Origin: Candidatus Acetothermia bacterium
Lineage (GTDB): Bacteria > Bipolaricaulota > Bipolaricaulia > RBG-16-55-9 > JANLFV01
Length of the DNA: 28,559 nucleotides
Assembly (NCBI GenBank): GCA_028275195.1
Contig: JAPWVC010000005.1
Span: forward strand, 1 to 28,559
Direction: 5' to 3'
Numbering within the stretch: position 1 is the first letter of the stretch; every line of letters begins with the position of its first letter. This document shows positions 1 through 7,479 of the stretch, in pieces. A model generated the notes under the pieces. That model was not told the DNA's origin. It made no database searches and worked only from the letters and a program-made list of their open reading frames with translations. Position numbers and translations under genes: made by a program.

Positions 1-859
1 GGACCTGGGAGTCGAGCCCGAGGAGGACCCCCCCGACGGCGGCCATTGCCGATCCGATAGCCCAGGTCCAGAAGATCACTCGTCCGACATCGATCCCAGT
101 CACGCGGGCCAGATCGGGGTTATCGGCGGTGGCCCTCATCGCCTTCCCCAGCTTCGTCCGCTCCAAGAACAGGTAGATGAGGAGGACGAAGAGAAGGGCT
201 AGGGCTAGGATGATCAACTGATCGTAGCGGATGCGGATCCCTCCGGGGAGGGTCAGGACCTGGCGGATCCCCATATAGTAGGTATGGAAATCCCCGCCCC
301 AGACGATATAGACCGAGCTCCGGATGAGGAAGGCCGCTCCGAGCGCGGCCATCGCCAGGATGGCCGGGGAGCTCCCGCGCCTCCGGAGGGGGCTGTAGAT
401 CACCTTCTCCACGGCTAGCGCGACGAGTGTGGTGACGATCATCGCCAGTGGGAGGGCGGCCAAGAACTCCCACCCGAAGGAGAATGGTGCCAGCCGGGCC
501 CCCCGGGGGAGGATGGACCCGACGAGGAGGAGAGTGATGTAGGCTCCGACGGTCATGAGGTCCCCGTGGGCGAAGTTGGCGAACCTCAGGATCCCGTAGA
601 CCAAGGTCAGCCCGATCGCCCCGAGCGCGATCACAGCCCCGAGGATGATCCCCCAGACGGCGAGCGAAGCGAGCTGGATGAAGGTCACGCCCTTGGCCAG
701 CCCGGCAAAGATGAGAATGATGATCAGGCCGAGCAGGCCCAGGCCCGCTAAGGCTTGCGTGAAAGTCTTCCGGCTCCACCTGGCCCGCCTGACCCGGGGG
801 AGCGCTACGGAGGCCGTCCCGGAGGGATCGGATCCTAAGCCCTTCTCATCTTTAGCCAT
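1..859 (-). CDS. livH: Branched-chain amino acid ABC transporter permease LivH, C-terminus beyond window
   Basis: Inner-membrane permease of a high-affinity Leu/Ile/Val (HAAT-type) ABC importer. The frame stays open from an ATG at 859 to the window edge, giving 286 codons without the C-terminus. After a hydrophilic N-terminal stretch of about 35 residues come several hydrophobic segments. The LivH hallmark is visible: GAIGLTLVYGILRFANFAHGD, read as GLTLVYGILRF followed by ANFAHGDLMTVGAY, then ERTKLGKAMRATADNPDLARVTGID, whose core KAMRATADNPDLARVTGID is the conserved cytoplasmic loop that contacts the ATPase. A purine-rich GGGGAGAG lies just before the start. The gene follows livF by 16 bp, as third gene of livG-livF-livH. 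livM would be expected next, outside the window. The basic N-terminal extension is somewhat longer than usual. Confidence 0.93.
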   Translation of the reverse strand, partial: MAKDEKGLGSDPSGTASVALPRVRRARWSRKTFTQALAGLGLLGLIIILIFAGLAKGVTFIQLASLAVWGIILGAVIALGAIGLTLVYGILRFANFAHGDLMTVGAYITLLLVGSILPRGARLAPFSFGWEFLAALPLAMIVTTLVALAVEKVIYSPLRRRGSSPAILAMAALGAAFLIRSSVYIVWGGDFHTYYMGIRQVLTLPGGIRIRYDQLIILALALLFVLLIYLFLERTKLGKAMRATADNPDLARVTGIDVGRVIFWTWAIGSAMAAVGGVLLGLDSQV

Positions 860-875
860 CTCTCTCCCCTTCCCC

Positions 876-1586
876 TCAACCGCCGAGGTAGAGCCGGCCC
901 ACCTCAGGGTCGGTGAGGAGCTTGAGCCCCGGGCCCTCGAGCTTGTTCTGCCCGTCGGCCAGGACATAGCCCCGATGCGCCAGCTTCAGCGACTCCTTAG
1001 CATTCTGCTCCACGATGAGGAGCGAGACCCCCTGGCCGTTGATCTCCTTGATCTTGGCGAAGATCATCTCCGCGAGCTTGGGGGCCAAGGCCGCGGAGGG
1101 CTCATCGAGCATCAATAGCTTTGGATCGAGCATCAGTGCCCGGCCGATCGCCACCATCTGCCGCTCCCCGCCGGACATCTTCCCCACCCGCTGCCGCCGC
1201 CGTTCCTTGAGGAGGGGGAAGAGCTCATAGACCCCTTCCATCCTCTCTGAGATTATCCGGGGGTCGTCCTCGATGAAGGCCCCCATCTCCAGGTTCTCCT
1301 GGACGGTGAGCGAGGGGAAGATGTTGTCCACCTGGGGGACGTAGCAGAGCCCCTTCCGGACGATCTCGTTCGGAGGGAGGCCGGTGATCCCCTCCTCTTT
1401 GAAGGTGATCTGCCCCTTCGTCGGGCGGAGGAGCCCGAAGATCGTCTTCAGGAGGGTCGACTTCCCCGCGCCGTTCGGGCCGATGATCGAGACAATCTCC
1501 CCCTCCCGGACCTCGATCGAGACCCCATGGAGGATCTCCATCTCCCCGTAGCCTGAGTGGACTCCCTCAACCTTCAGTAGCGACAT
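876..1586 (-). CDS. livF: Branched-chain amino acid ABC transporter ATP-binding protein LivF
   Basis: One of the two cytoplasmic ATPases that power LivHM import of branched-chain amino acids. The 236-residue length is typical. Walker A GPNGAGKS is at residues 36-43, the Q-loop lies in CYVPQVDNIFPSLTVQENLEMG, the signature is MSGGERQMVAIGRAL, Walker B is LLMLDEPS, and the switch His is replaced by Gln-Asn in IVEQNAK, as is normal for LivF. The reading frame overlaps the 3' end of livG by 20 bp, which suggests translational coupling. Substrate specificity is inferred from subunit type and operon order, since no periplasmic binding-protein gene is in the window. Confidence 0.95.
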   Translation of the reverse strand: MSLLKVEGVHSGYGEMEILHGVSIEVREGEIVSIIGPNGAGKSTLLKTIFGLLRPTKGQITFKEEGITGLPPNEIVRKGLCYVPQVDNIFPSLTVQENLEMGAFIEDDPRIISERMEGVYELFPLLKERRRQRVGKMSGGERQMVAIGRALMLDPKLLMLDEPSAALAPKLAEMIFAKIKEINGQGVSLLIVEQNAKESLKLAHRGYVLADGQNKLEGPGLKLLTDPEVGRLYLGG

Positions 1587-2349
1587 ATTGCCCTCCGAGG
1601 TAGGCCTCCAGGACCCGCTGGTCTCGCTGGACCTCCGCGGGGGTCCCTTCCATCAGCTTGCATCCCTCGCTCATCACGATCACCGGGTTGCAGAGGCTCA
1701 TCACCAGGTTCATGTCGTGCTCGATAAGGAAGAAAGTCACCCCTCGCTCATGGCAGAGCCGCGCGATCGCCTCGACCAACCGGCGCATCAGGGTCGGGTT
1801 GACCCCCGCTCCGGGCTCGTCCAGGAGCACCAGCTTGGGGTCGGCCATCATCGTCCTCGCCAGCTCGAGGAGCTTCTTCTGCCCCCCGGAGAGGTTCTTG
1901 GCGTATTCGTCCTTGAGGTGGAGGAGATCCACGAACTCCAGGACCTGGAGGGCCTTCTCCTGGAGCTCGCTCTCTTGGCGCTTGACCCGCCGGGCGAGGA
2001 AGAGCGGGCCCCAGAGCCGCTCCCCGAGCTGACCCGGTGGGACGAGCATCAGGTTCTCCAGCACCGTCATCTCCCCGAACTCCCGGGGGATCTGGAAGGT
2101 CCGGCAGATCCCCTTGTGGAAGACACGGTGGGGCGGGAGGCCGGTGATCTCCTCCCCGGCGAAGAAGATCCTCCCCGCATCGGGCTGATAGAAGCCAGTG
2201 ATGAGGTTGAAGACGGTCGTCTTCCCCGCACCGTTCGGGCCGATCAGGCCGGTGATCGTCCCCTTACGGACCTTGAAGGAGCAATTATTGACCGCCCTTA
2301 GGCCGCCGAAGCTCTTAGCTAGCCCCTCCACTTCGAGTATCGCTTCCAT
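1567..2349 (-). CDS. livG: Branched-chain amino acid ABC transporter ATP-binding protein LivG
   Basis: Second ATPase of the Liv importer and first structural gene of the operon; 260 residues, normal for LivG. Walker A GPNGAGKT begins at residue 37. The LivG-typical segment CRTFQIPREFGEMTVLENLM carries the Q-loop. The signature is NLSGGQKKLLELAR, Walker B is LVLLDEPGAGVNP, and the switch His is in FLIEHDMNLVMSL. The ATG at 2349 is preceded by GGGGAGGTTGAAG, a good ribosome binding site. Upstream lie a sigma-70 promoter and an attenuator-like leader, described separately. Confidence 0.95.
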   Translation of the reverse strand: MEAILEVEGLAKSFGGLRAVNNCSFKVRKGTITGLIGPNGAGKTTVFNLITGFYQPDAGRIFFAGEEITGLPPHRVFHKGICRTFQIPREFGEMTVLENLMLVPPGQLGERLWGPLFLARRVKRQESELQEKALQVLEFVDLLHLKDEYAKNLSGGQKKLLELARTMMADPKLVLLDEPGAGVNPTLMRRLVEAIARLCHERGVTFFLIEHDMNLVMSLCNPVIVMSEGCKLMEGTPAEVQRDQRVLEAYLGGQYVATEG

Positions 2350-2370
2350 TCCATCTTCAACCTCCCCTCT

Positions 2371-2409
2371 TCAAAGAAAAAGGCCCTGGACCTCCCGGTC
2401 CATGGCCTT
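2371..2409 (-). terminator. Intrinsic terminator in the liv leader (candidate attenuator)
   Basis: Read on the minus strand, AAGGCCATGGACC (2409-2397) pairs with GGTCCAGGGCCTT (2392-2380) across the loop GGGA with one internal mismatch, followed by TTTTTCTTT. It lies 22 bp before the livG start and about 220 bp after the yebC stop. It is also inside the transcript from the promoter at 2546-2574, so it would terminate the liv mRNA prematurely unless disrupted. It could alternatively be a distant yebC terminator, or do both. Confidence 0.7.
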
Positions 2410-2420
2410 CTTGGGGGAGC

Positions 2421-2438
2421 GGCGGCCTTAAGGCCGCC
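2421..2438. repeat. 18-bp perfect palindrome in the liv leader
   Basis: GGCGGCCTTAAGGCCGCC is its own reverse complement. In RNA it can form its own hairpin. Its GGCCTT half can alternatively pair with the AAGGCC that begins the adjacent terminator stem, so it has antiterminator potential. It starts directly after the stop codon of the 29-codon leader ORF. A DNA operator role is also possible. Confidence 0.6.
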
Positions 2439-2528
2439 TCAAACCCCCCCGGTCGTCCACATAAAGTAAATGGAAATAGCCGCGGGACTATCACCACCCT
2501 GCAACGCCGCCCTCAGCCCAACCTCCAT
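2439..2528 (-). CDS. Candidate 29-residue leader peptide upstream of livG
   Basis: A short ORF begins with ATG at 2528, preceded by AGGAGCGGAG, and ends at TGA (2441-2439), exactly where the 18-bp palindrome begins. The peptide begins MEVGLRAALQ and ends AAISIYFMWTTGGV. It contains Leu, Ile and Val but no run of them, so the classical leader-peptide codon run is absent. Position, ribosome binding site and the hairpins that follow argue for a translated attenuator peptide; composition does not prove it. A chance ORF in the leader is the alternative. Confidence 0.35.
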   Translation of the reverse strand: MEVGLRAALQGGDSPAAISIYFMWTTGGV

Positions 2529-2545
2529 CTCCGCTCCTGGTTTTA

Positions 2546-2574
2546 TCTATAACCCAAGCCCGCCCACTTGTCAA
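2546..2574 (-). promoter_or_regulatory. Sigma-70 promoter of the liv operon
   Basis: On the minus strand TTGACA (2574-2569) and TATAGA (2551-2546, continuing TATAGATAAAA) are separated by exactly 17 bp. Transcription would start near 2539, giving a leader of about 190 nt before livG. The -35 box is embedded in a 21-bp element (2559-2579) that recurs upstream of kbl. Confidence 0.8.
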
Positions 2575-2631
2575 GTCCCAACCCAAAGCTCGCCCTCTAC
2601 CTCCACCGAGCCGGGCCAAGCTAAGCGCGGT

Positions 2632-3390
2632 TCAAGCGACCTTCTCCAAGATCTCGTCGGGGATATCGAAGTTGGCGTAGACCTCCTGGACATCCTCCTG
2701 CTCGTCGAGCCGCTCGAGGAACCGGAGGAGCCGCTCGGCCTCCTTCCCCTCGAGATGGACGGTCGACTGGGGGACCATCGAGACCTCGGCCCTGGCCACG
2801 GGGAGGCCGAGCCGCTCGACCCCTTCCTTGACGGCGGAGAGGGCCTCCGGACGACAGTAGATCTCGATCTCGCTGTCCTTCTCTTGGATGTCCTCCGCCC
2901 CGAGGTCGATGATCTCGATGAGCAAGTCCTCGAGGTCCCGGCCGCTCCCGCTCGCGGCCTCCTTATTGATCACCACTAGCCCCTTCCGGCTGAAGAGCCA
3001 GGCGACTGAGCCGGACTCCCCGAGCGAGCCGTCGAAGTCCTCGAAGATCCTCCGGATCTCCGCGGCGGCCCGATTCCGGTTATCGGTGACGACCCTCAGG
3101 AGGAGGGCCACCCCGCCCGGGCCATAGCCCTCGTAAATGATCTCCTCATACCGAGCCCCGGGGAGTTCCCCGGTCGCCCGCTTGATCGCCCGCTCGATGT
3201 TCTCCTTCGGGAGGTTGAAGGCCTTGGCCCGCGCCAGGGCGTTAGCCAAAGCGGCGTTCTTCTCCGGATCGGCCCCCGCACGGGCGGCGAGGGTGATCTC
3301 CTTCGCCAGCTTGGAGAAGATCGCACCGCGCTTCTGGTCCTGCTTCTCCTTCCGATACTTGATATTCGCCCACTTGGAATGGCCGGCCAT
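2632..3390 (-). CDS. yebC: YebC/TACO1-family protein
   Basis: A 252-residue member of the YebC/PmpR/TACO1 family, full length. The family was long annotated as transcriptional regulators; more recent work on bacterial YebC and mitochondrial TACO1 supports a translation role at ribosomes stalled on proline-rich stretches. The N-terminus MAGHSKWANIKYRKEKQDQKRG is the family signature (MAGHSKWANIK, then the basic helix), and YEGYGPGGVALLLRVVTDNRNR is the conserved domain-2 motif. It is monocistronic here, with its own promoter at 3411-3439 and a strong ribosome binding site (GGAGGAGATAGAGG). The genome encodes many Pro-rich linkers, which fits such a function but does not show it. Confidence 0.95.
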   Translation of the reverse strand: MAGHSKWANIKYRKEKQDQKRGAIFSKLAKEITLAARAGADPEKNAALANALARAKAFNLPKENIERAIKRATGELPGARYEEIIYEGYGPGGVALLLRVVTDNRNRAAAEIRRIFEDFDGSLGESGSVAWLFSRKGLVVINKEAASGSGRDLEDLLIEIIDLGAEDIQEKDSEIEIYCRPEALSAVKEGVERLGLPVARAEVSMVPQSTVHLEGKEAERLLRFLERLDEQEDVQEVYANFDIPDEILEKVA

Positions 3391-3410
3391 CCTCTATCTC
3401 CTCCAGAGGG

Positions 3411-3439
3411 ATCATAGATCATCCGGGGCACGATTTCAA
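3411..3439 (-). promoter_or_regulatory. Sigma-70 promoter of yebC
   Basis: On the minus strand TTGAAA (3439-3434) and TATGAT (3416-3411) are 17 bp apart, about 20 bp upstream of the yebC start. The spacing gives a very short untranslated leader containing GGAGGAGA. Confidence 0.75.
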
Positions 3440-3482
3440 CCCCCGAGCGGCCAGGGGAGTAGCGAGTCCTCCCTTTATCGAC

Positions 3483-3488
3483 TATAAT
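3483..3488 (+). promoter_or_regulatory. Likely -10 box for the duplicated-permease ABC cassette
   Basis: A perfect TATAAT lies 42 bp before the GTG start of the permease. No convincing TTGACA-like box is present 16-18 bp upstream (around 3459-3466), so activity may be weak or activator-dependent. It diverges from the yebC promoter, whose -35 box is about 44 bp away. Confidence 0.5.
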
Positions 3489-3530
3489 CTGCCGAACTTC
3501 CGAGGTGGACGATGAGCGGCGGAGGAGAGA

Positions 3531-5243
3531 GTGCGCCAGCACCGGCATCGTTGGAGCCCGTTCTTCCTGGCCTTGCTCTTGGCGGCCCTGGTCATCGTGG
3601 CCTATTATGGCAGCCGCGCCTACCTCCTCCGGCCGGGGTTTGCCGTCCCCGCGGAGCTCCCCCGGCTCCCCTTGTATGCCCTCTACTCCTTCGCCCGGAT
3701 GCTCGCCGCCTACCTCATCTCGCTCCTCTTCTCCCTCAGCTACGGCTACCTCGCCGCCACCAGCCGCCGAGCTGAGCGGCTCCTCATCCCCGCGCTCGAC
3801 ATCCTCCAGTCGGTCCCGATCCTGGGGTTCTTCCCCGCGGCGATCTACCTCTTCGTCAGCCTCAGTGGGGGCGGGCGGCTGGGGGTCGAGCTGGCCTCGG
3901 TCTTCTTGATCTTCACCAGCCAAGCCTGGAATATGGCCTTCGGGGTCTACGAAGGGATCCTCACCATCCCTCAGGACGCAAGGGAGGCGCTCGCGGCCTT
4001 CGGGGCCGGAAGGTGGCTTGCCTTCAAGCGGCTCCTCCTCCCCGCCTGTGTCCCGAAGTTGGTCTATAACACGATCATGTCCTGGGCGGGGGGCTGGTAT
4101 TTCCTCATGGCCGCGGAGATCATCGCCATCGGCCCGGCGAGGTATGACCTCCCCGGGCTGGGCTCGCTGATGTATCGCGCCGCGGAGGAGGGCCGGCTCG
4201 GGCTGATGCTCCTGGCCCTGGGGGCCCTCATCGGGCTGATCGTGGCGATGGACCTCTTGCTCTGGCGGCCGCTCTCGGTCTGGGCCGAGACCTTCCGTTA
4301 TGAGTTCGCTGCCTCCTCGCCTGGAAGGTCAGGGGTCCTCGACTGGTGGCGCCGCTCCAGGATGGTCAAGGGAGCCAAGGCCCTCCTTCGGAGGGCAGGG
4401 TCTCTGCTCAGCGAGGGCATGGCCGGCCTAGCGAGGCGGTCTCCGACGAAGGCCCTCTCAGCCGAGACGGCTCATCGCCTCTGGCGGACCTGCACCTGGG
4501 GCCTGGCCCTCTCGGCCGGCGGCCTCTTGGGCTATCTCACCTGGGCCGCGGGCTCGGCTTTGGTCCGGGCGCTCGCCCAGCCCTGGCCGAGGGAGGCGGC
4601 CCAGATCCCCCTAGCGATCTTGGCCTCCTTCGGGAGACTGACTCTCGCCTATCTCATCTCCTTGGCTTGGACGGTCCCCTTGAGCATCTGGATCGGTGAG
4701 AACGAGCGGGTCGCGAGGATCGTGACCCCCATCGCCGAGATCGGGGCCTCGATCCCCGCCACGGCCCTCTTCCCCTTGATCATCCTCTTTGTGATCCGGG
4801 TCTTCGGGGGGATGAATGTCGCCTCGGTCTTGCTGATCCTCACCGGGATGCAGTGGTATCTCCTCTTCAACCTCATCGCTGGCGCAAGGGCCGTCCCCCA
4901 GGACCTCAAGGAGATGGCCAGGAGCCTCCGGCTCTCGCGCTGGCACTACTGGCGGAGGGTGGTCCTCCCGGCCCTCTTCCCCTCCTTGCTCACCGGGAGC
5001 ATCACCGGCTGGGGCGGGGGCTGGAACGCCTTGATCGTGGCGGAATACATCGTCTATAATCAAAAGCCCTATCAGGTCCTGGGGATCGGGGCGCTCCTCG
5101 ACCGCGCGACCTATGAGCTGGGGAGCGGGGTCTTGATCTTCCTGACCCTGAGCGCGATGGTTATAGTGATCTTGCTCCTCAACCGCCTCCTCTGGCGGCG
5201 GCTCTACCGCTTCGCCGTGGAGCGCTACCGGATCGAATACTGA
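3531..5243 (+). CDS. ABC transporter permease with two fused BPD_transp_1 domains (COG4986-like)
   Basis: A 570-residue inner-membrane protein in which two NitT/TauT-type permease domains are fused in tandem. Each half has about six hydrophobic segments and its own EAA loop: PQDAREALAAFGAGRWLAFK near residue 150, and PQDLKEMARSLRLSRWHYWR near 460. A charged linker near residues 255-310 joins the halves. This matches the group called duplicated permease of an ABC-type anion transport system. The GTG start follows GGAGGAGA; an ATG at 3512 is in another frame and gives only a short ORF. The ATPase gene starts 2 bp after the stop. No substrate-binding protein gene is adjacent, and the substrate cannot be read from sequence. 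Confidence 0.88.
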   Translation: MRQHRHRWSPFFLALLLAALVIVAYYGSRAYLLRPGFAVPAELPRLPLYALYSFARMLAAYLISLLFSLSYGYLAATSRRAERLLIPALDILQSVPILGFFPAAIYLFVSLSGGGRLGVELASVFLIFTSQAWNMAFGVYEGILTIPQDAREALAAFGAGRWLAFKRLLLPACVPKLVYNTIMSWAGGWYFLMAAEIIAIGPARYDLPGLGSLMYRAAEEGRLGLMLLALGALIGLIVAMDLLLWRPLSVWAETFRYEFAASSPGRSGVLDWWRRSRMVKGAKALLRRAGSLLSEGMAGLARRSPTKALSAETAHRLWRTCTWGLALSAGGLLGYLTWAAGSALVRALAQPWPREAAQIPLAILASFGRLTLAYLISLAWTVPLSIWIGENERVARIVTPIAEIGASIPATALFPLIILFVIRVFGGMNVASVLLILTGMQWYLLFNLIAGARAVPQDLKEMARSLRLSRWHYWRRVVLPALFPSLLTGSITGWGGGWNALIVAEYIVYNQKPYQVLGIGALLDRATYELGSGVLIFLTLSAMVIVILLLNRLLWRRLYRFAVERYRIEY

Positions 5244-5245
5244 AG

Positions 5246-5983
5246 ATGACCCTGCTGGAGCTCGAGCGGGTGAGCAAGCGGTTCGGGGCCCTTTCGGCCC
5301 TGGAGGAGATCTCGCTCGTAGTGGGGGAAGAGGAGTTCATCGCCATCGTCGGCCCCTCGGGCTGCGGGAAGTCAACCCTGCTTCGGATCATGGCCGGGCT
5401 GATCCCTCCCAGCTCCGGGCGGGTCCTCCTCGAGGGGCGGGCCCTGGACGGGGTCAATTACGAGACGGCCCTGGTCTTCCAGTCGTTTGCCCTCCTCCCC
5501 TGGCTCACCGTCCAGGCGAATGTGGAGCTGGGGCTGGAGGCCCGAGGGGTTCCACTCGAGGAGCGGCGGCGGAAGGCCGCATTCTACATCGACAAGGTCG
5601 GGCTGGAGGGGTATGAAGAGGCCTACCCGAGGGAGCTCTCCGGGGGGATGAAGCAGCGAGTCGGGCTAGCGCGGGCCCTGGCGGTCGAGCCGAAGATCCT
5701 CCTCATGGACGAGCCCTTCTCCTCCCTCGATGCCCTGACCGCGATCAGCCTCCGCGAGCTGGTCCTGGACCTGTGGGCCGACCCCCAGGTCCCCGTGGCC
5801 GCCTGTGTCATGGTCACTCATCTCATCGATGAGGCCGTCGAGCTGGCCGATCGGGTGATCGTCCTCTCCCCCCGGCCGGGACGGATCGTCGCGGAGGTCC
5901 GGATCGAACTCCCTCGCCCACGGGACAAGCGGGCGGAAGCGTTCAACGGCTACATTGACCGGATCTTCTCCCTCATGGCATAA
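5246..5983 (+). CDS. NitT/TauT-family ABC transporter ATP-binding protein
   Basis: A 245-residue ATPase that should energise the preceding duplicated permease. Walker A GPSGCGKS is at residues 36-43, the Q-loop lies in LVFQSFALLPWLTVQANVELG, the signature is ELSGGMKQRVGLARAL, Walker B is ILLMDEPFSSLDALT, and the switch His is in MVTHLIDEAVELADRV. It is similar in type to SsuB, TauB and NrtD. In related families an AAA-associated C-terminal domain is fused to this ATPase; here that domain is a separate gene 25 bp downstream. The transported compound is unknown; nitrate, sulfonate or taurine should not be assumed. Confidence 0.93.
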   Translation: MTLLELERVSKRFGALSALEEISLVVGEEEFIAIVGPSGCGKSTLLRIMAGLIPPSSGRVLLEGRALDGVNYETALVFQSFALLPWLTVQANVELGLEARGVPLEERRRKAAFYIDKVGLEGYEEAYPRELSGGMKQRVGLARALAVEPKILLMDEPFSSLDALTAISLRELVLDLWADPQVPVAACVMVTHLIDEAVELADRVIVLSPRPGRIVAEVRIELPRPRDKRAEAFNGYIDRIFSLMA

Positions 5984-6008
5984 TAGGGCAAGGATAAGGG
6001 ATGAAGGG

Positions 6009-6530
6009 ATGGATGACAAAGTAGATCCTCTCCCTAATACCGGCGTGAATCGGATCTTCGGGCTGCTTGAGCTCCTCGACGACCACGGAGGGCGAGAGGA
6101 CATCTACCGCTTAGCCGATGAGCTGGGCTACGAGCTCGGCGAGCTCCTGGCCGTGCTCAAGGCCGCGGAGATGCTGGGCTTCCTCGAGACCCCCGGAGGG
6201 GATGCCCTCCTCCTCCCCTTGGGGAAGGAGGCGATCGAGGGGGATACCAACCTCAAGAAGGCCATCTTCAAGGAGCAGCTCCAGCGGCTGGGCCTCTTCC
6301 GCCACTTCGTGGCCTACCTTAAGAAGCGGGAGCAGCGCTCCGCCTCCAGGGAAGAGGTCCTGGAGGAGCTCAAGCGGCTCCTCCCCCAGGAGGACCCGGA
6401 GGAGACCTTCGAGACCCTGGTCGGTTGGGGGAGGTATGCCGAGCTCTTCGGCTATGACACGGACGAGGATCGGTTCTACCTTGACCAGGTCTGGGTCAGC
6501 GGCCCCGCCAGCCCCGGCGGGCTGGAGTGA
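6009..6530 (+). CDS. AAA-associated C-terminal domain protein of an ABC cassette (COG4754-like)
   Basis: A soluble, charged protein of 173 residues from the ATG at 6009. An upstream in-frame ATG at 5955 lies inside the ATPase gene and has no ribosome binding site, whereas AGGATAAGGG precedes 6009. The sequence (GVNRIFGLLELLDDHGGREDIYRLADELGYELGELL, followed by KAAEMLGFLETPGGDALLLPLG) resembles the AAA-associated C-terminal domain (AAA_assoc_C) often fused to, or encoded beside, NitT/TauT-like ATPases with duplicated permeases. The first half looks like a winged helix, so it may sense a ligand or regulate the ATPase. That role is inference; the family assignment rests on sequence recall plus context. 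Confidence 0.75.
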   Translation: MDDKVDPLPNTGVNRIFGLLELLDDHGGREDIYRLADELGYELGELLAVLKAAEMLGFLETPGGDALLLPLGKEAIEGDTNLKKAIFKEQLQRLGLFRHFVAYLKKREQRSASREEVLEELKRLLPQEDPEETFETLVGWGRYAELFGYDTDEDRFYLDQVWVSGPASPGGLE

Positions 6531-6542
6531 AAGGGGGAAGCC

Positions 6543-7094
6543 ATGCTCCTAAATGACCGTTGGATCAAGGAGCAGGCGAGGAGGGGGATGATCTCCCCTT
6601 TCGTCCCGGAGCAAGTGAGCGAGGGGGTGATCAGCTTCGGCCTCTCCAGCTATGGGTATGACATCCGGGTCGCGGATGAGTTCAAGATCTTTAAAGGCAG
6701 GGGGGTCGGGCTCATCGACCCCAAGGATCTCGATCCCCGCTCGCTCGAGGACTTCAAGGGAGAGAGTTGCATCATCCCGCCGAACTCCTTTGTCCTAGCC
6801 CGCTCGGTCGAGTATCTCCGGATCCCCCGGGATGTCTTGGCCATCTGCTTGGGGAAATCGACCCTCGCCCGCTGCGGGATCATCGTCAATACCACGCCGC
6901 TCGAGCCGGAGTGGGAGGGCTACATTACCCTCGAGATCTCCAACACCGCTCCCCTCCCCGCAAAGATCTATGCCAATGAAGGGATCGCGCAGGTGATCTT
7001 CCTCCGGGCCGAGGAGCCTTGCTCAATCTCCTATGCCGATCGGCAGGGGAAATATCAGGGGCAGAGCCGAGGGATCTGGCTCCCTAGGGTCTAA
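6543..7094 (+). CDS. dcd: dCTP deaminase
   Basis: Trimeric nucleotide-metabolism enzyme that deaminates dCTP to dUTP for dTTP synthesis; some members also hydrolyse dUTP to dUMP. The 183-residue length is typical. The family landmarks are SSYGYDIRVADEF near residue 36, CLGKSTLARCGIIVNTTPLE (phosphate-binding Lys-Ser and catalytic region), EWEGYITLEISNTAPLPAKI with the catalytic Glu region, and SYADRQGKYQGQ at the C-terminus. The start follows GGGGGAAG, 12 bp after the preceding gene, so it is probably co-transcribed with the ABC cassette, though no functional link is evident. Sequence alone does not settle whether it is mono- or bifunctional. Confidence 0.94.
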   Translation: MLLNDRWIKEQARRGMISPFVPEQVSEGVISFGLSSYGYDIRVADEFKIFKGRGVGLIDPKDLDPRSLEDFKGESCIIPPNSFVLARSVEYLRIPRDVLAICLGKSTLARCGIIVNTTPLEPEWEGYITLEISNTAPLPAKIYANEGIAQVIFLRAEEPCSISYADRQGKYQGQSRGIWLPRV

Positions 7095-7107
7095 GGTGAG
7101 GCGGGGG

Positions 7108-7137
7108 TTGGCAGGCGGGGATGCCCTCTTGTATAAT
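7108..7137 (+). promoter_or_regulatory. Sigma-70 promoter of yajC-secD
   Basis: TTGGCA (7108-7113) and a perfect TATAAT (7132-7137) are 18 bp apart in the dcd-yajC gap. Predicted transcription start is about 7144, with the AAGGGAGG ribosome binding site 16-25 bp later. Confidence 0.75.
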
Positions 7138-7173
7138 CCGACCATCCATGGAAGGAGCTAAGGGAGGCGATTG

Positions 7174-7479
7174 ATGGTCGCATGGGCGATGCAGGAGGCG
7201 GCCCCTCAAGGGGGTGGCTTGGCCGGGCTCTTACCCATGATCATCTTCCTCGCCCTCTTCATCGCGATCTTCTACTTCCTCCTCATCTGGCCCCAGCGGC
7301 GGCGCCAGCGGAAGCATCAGGAGCTCTTGGGGAACCTGAAGAAGGGCGACGAGGTGATCACCAGCGGTGGGCTCATCGGGAGGATTAAGCGGATCGATAA
7401 GGACAGCGTCCTCTTGGAGATGGAGGAGGGTGCGACGGTGAAGGTCCTGAAGAGCGCAATCATGGAGAGGATGCAATGA
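7174..7479 (+). CDS. yajC: Preprotein translocase subunit YajC
   Basis: Small single-span membrane protein associated with SecDF in the Sec translocon; 101 residues from the ATG at 7174. A TTG three bases upstream is also in frame, but spacing from AAGGGAGGCG favours the ATG. A short Gly/Gln-rich N-terminus is followed by one membrane helix (LLPMIIFLALFIAIFYFLLI), the diagnostic WPQRRRQRKHQELLGNLKKGDEV motif (IWPQRRRQRKHQ, then LKKGDEVITSGGLIG), and a small SH3-like cytoplasmic domain. Its last codons overlap the secD start by four bases (ATGA). Confidence 0.95.
   Translation: MVAWAMQEAAPQGGGLAGLLPMIIFLALFIAIFYFLLIWPQRRRQRKHQELLGNLKKGDEVITSGGLIGRIKRIDKDSVLLEMEEGATVKVLKSAIMERMQ

Noticed and set aside
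120..779. 219-residue minus-strand ORF, Pro/Arg/His-rich
   Set aside because: It is an out-of-frame shadow of livH, which is open across the window edge in the neighbouring frame and has clear permease motifs.
2480..2500. T-box-like sequence AGGGTGG...CCCGCGG in the liv leader
   Set aside because: The T-box core needs AGGGUGGNACCGCG without a gap; here seven bases interrupt it, and no specifier stem was visible. The leader is too short for a full T-box.
3512..3775. ATG-started ORF overlapping the duplicated permease start
   Set aside because: Arg/Pro-rich shadow frame with no recognisable features; the GTG frame at 3531 gives hydrophobic permease sequence from the start.
3096..3923. 275-residue minus-strand ORF spanning the yebC upstream region
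   Set aside because: It overlaps the yebC promoter, yebC and the permease in other frames, with charged low-complexity sequence only.
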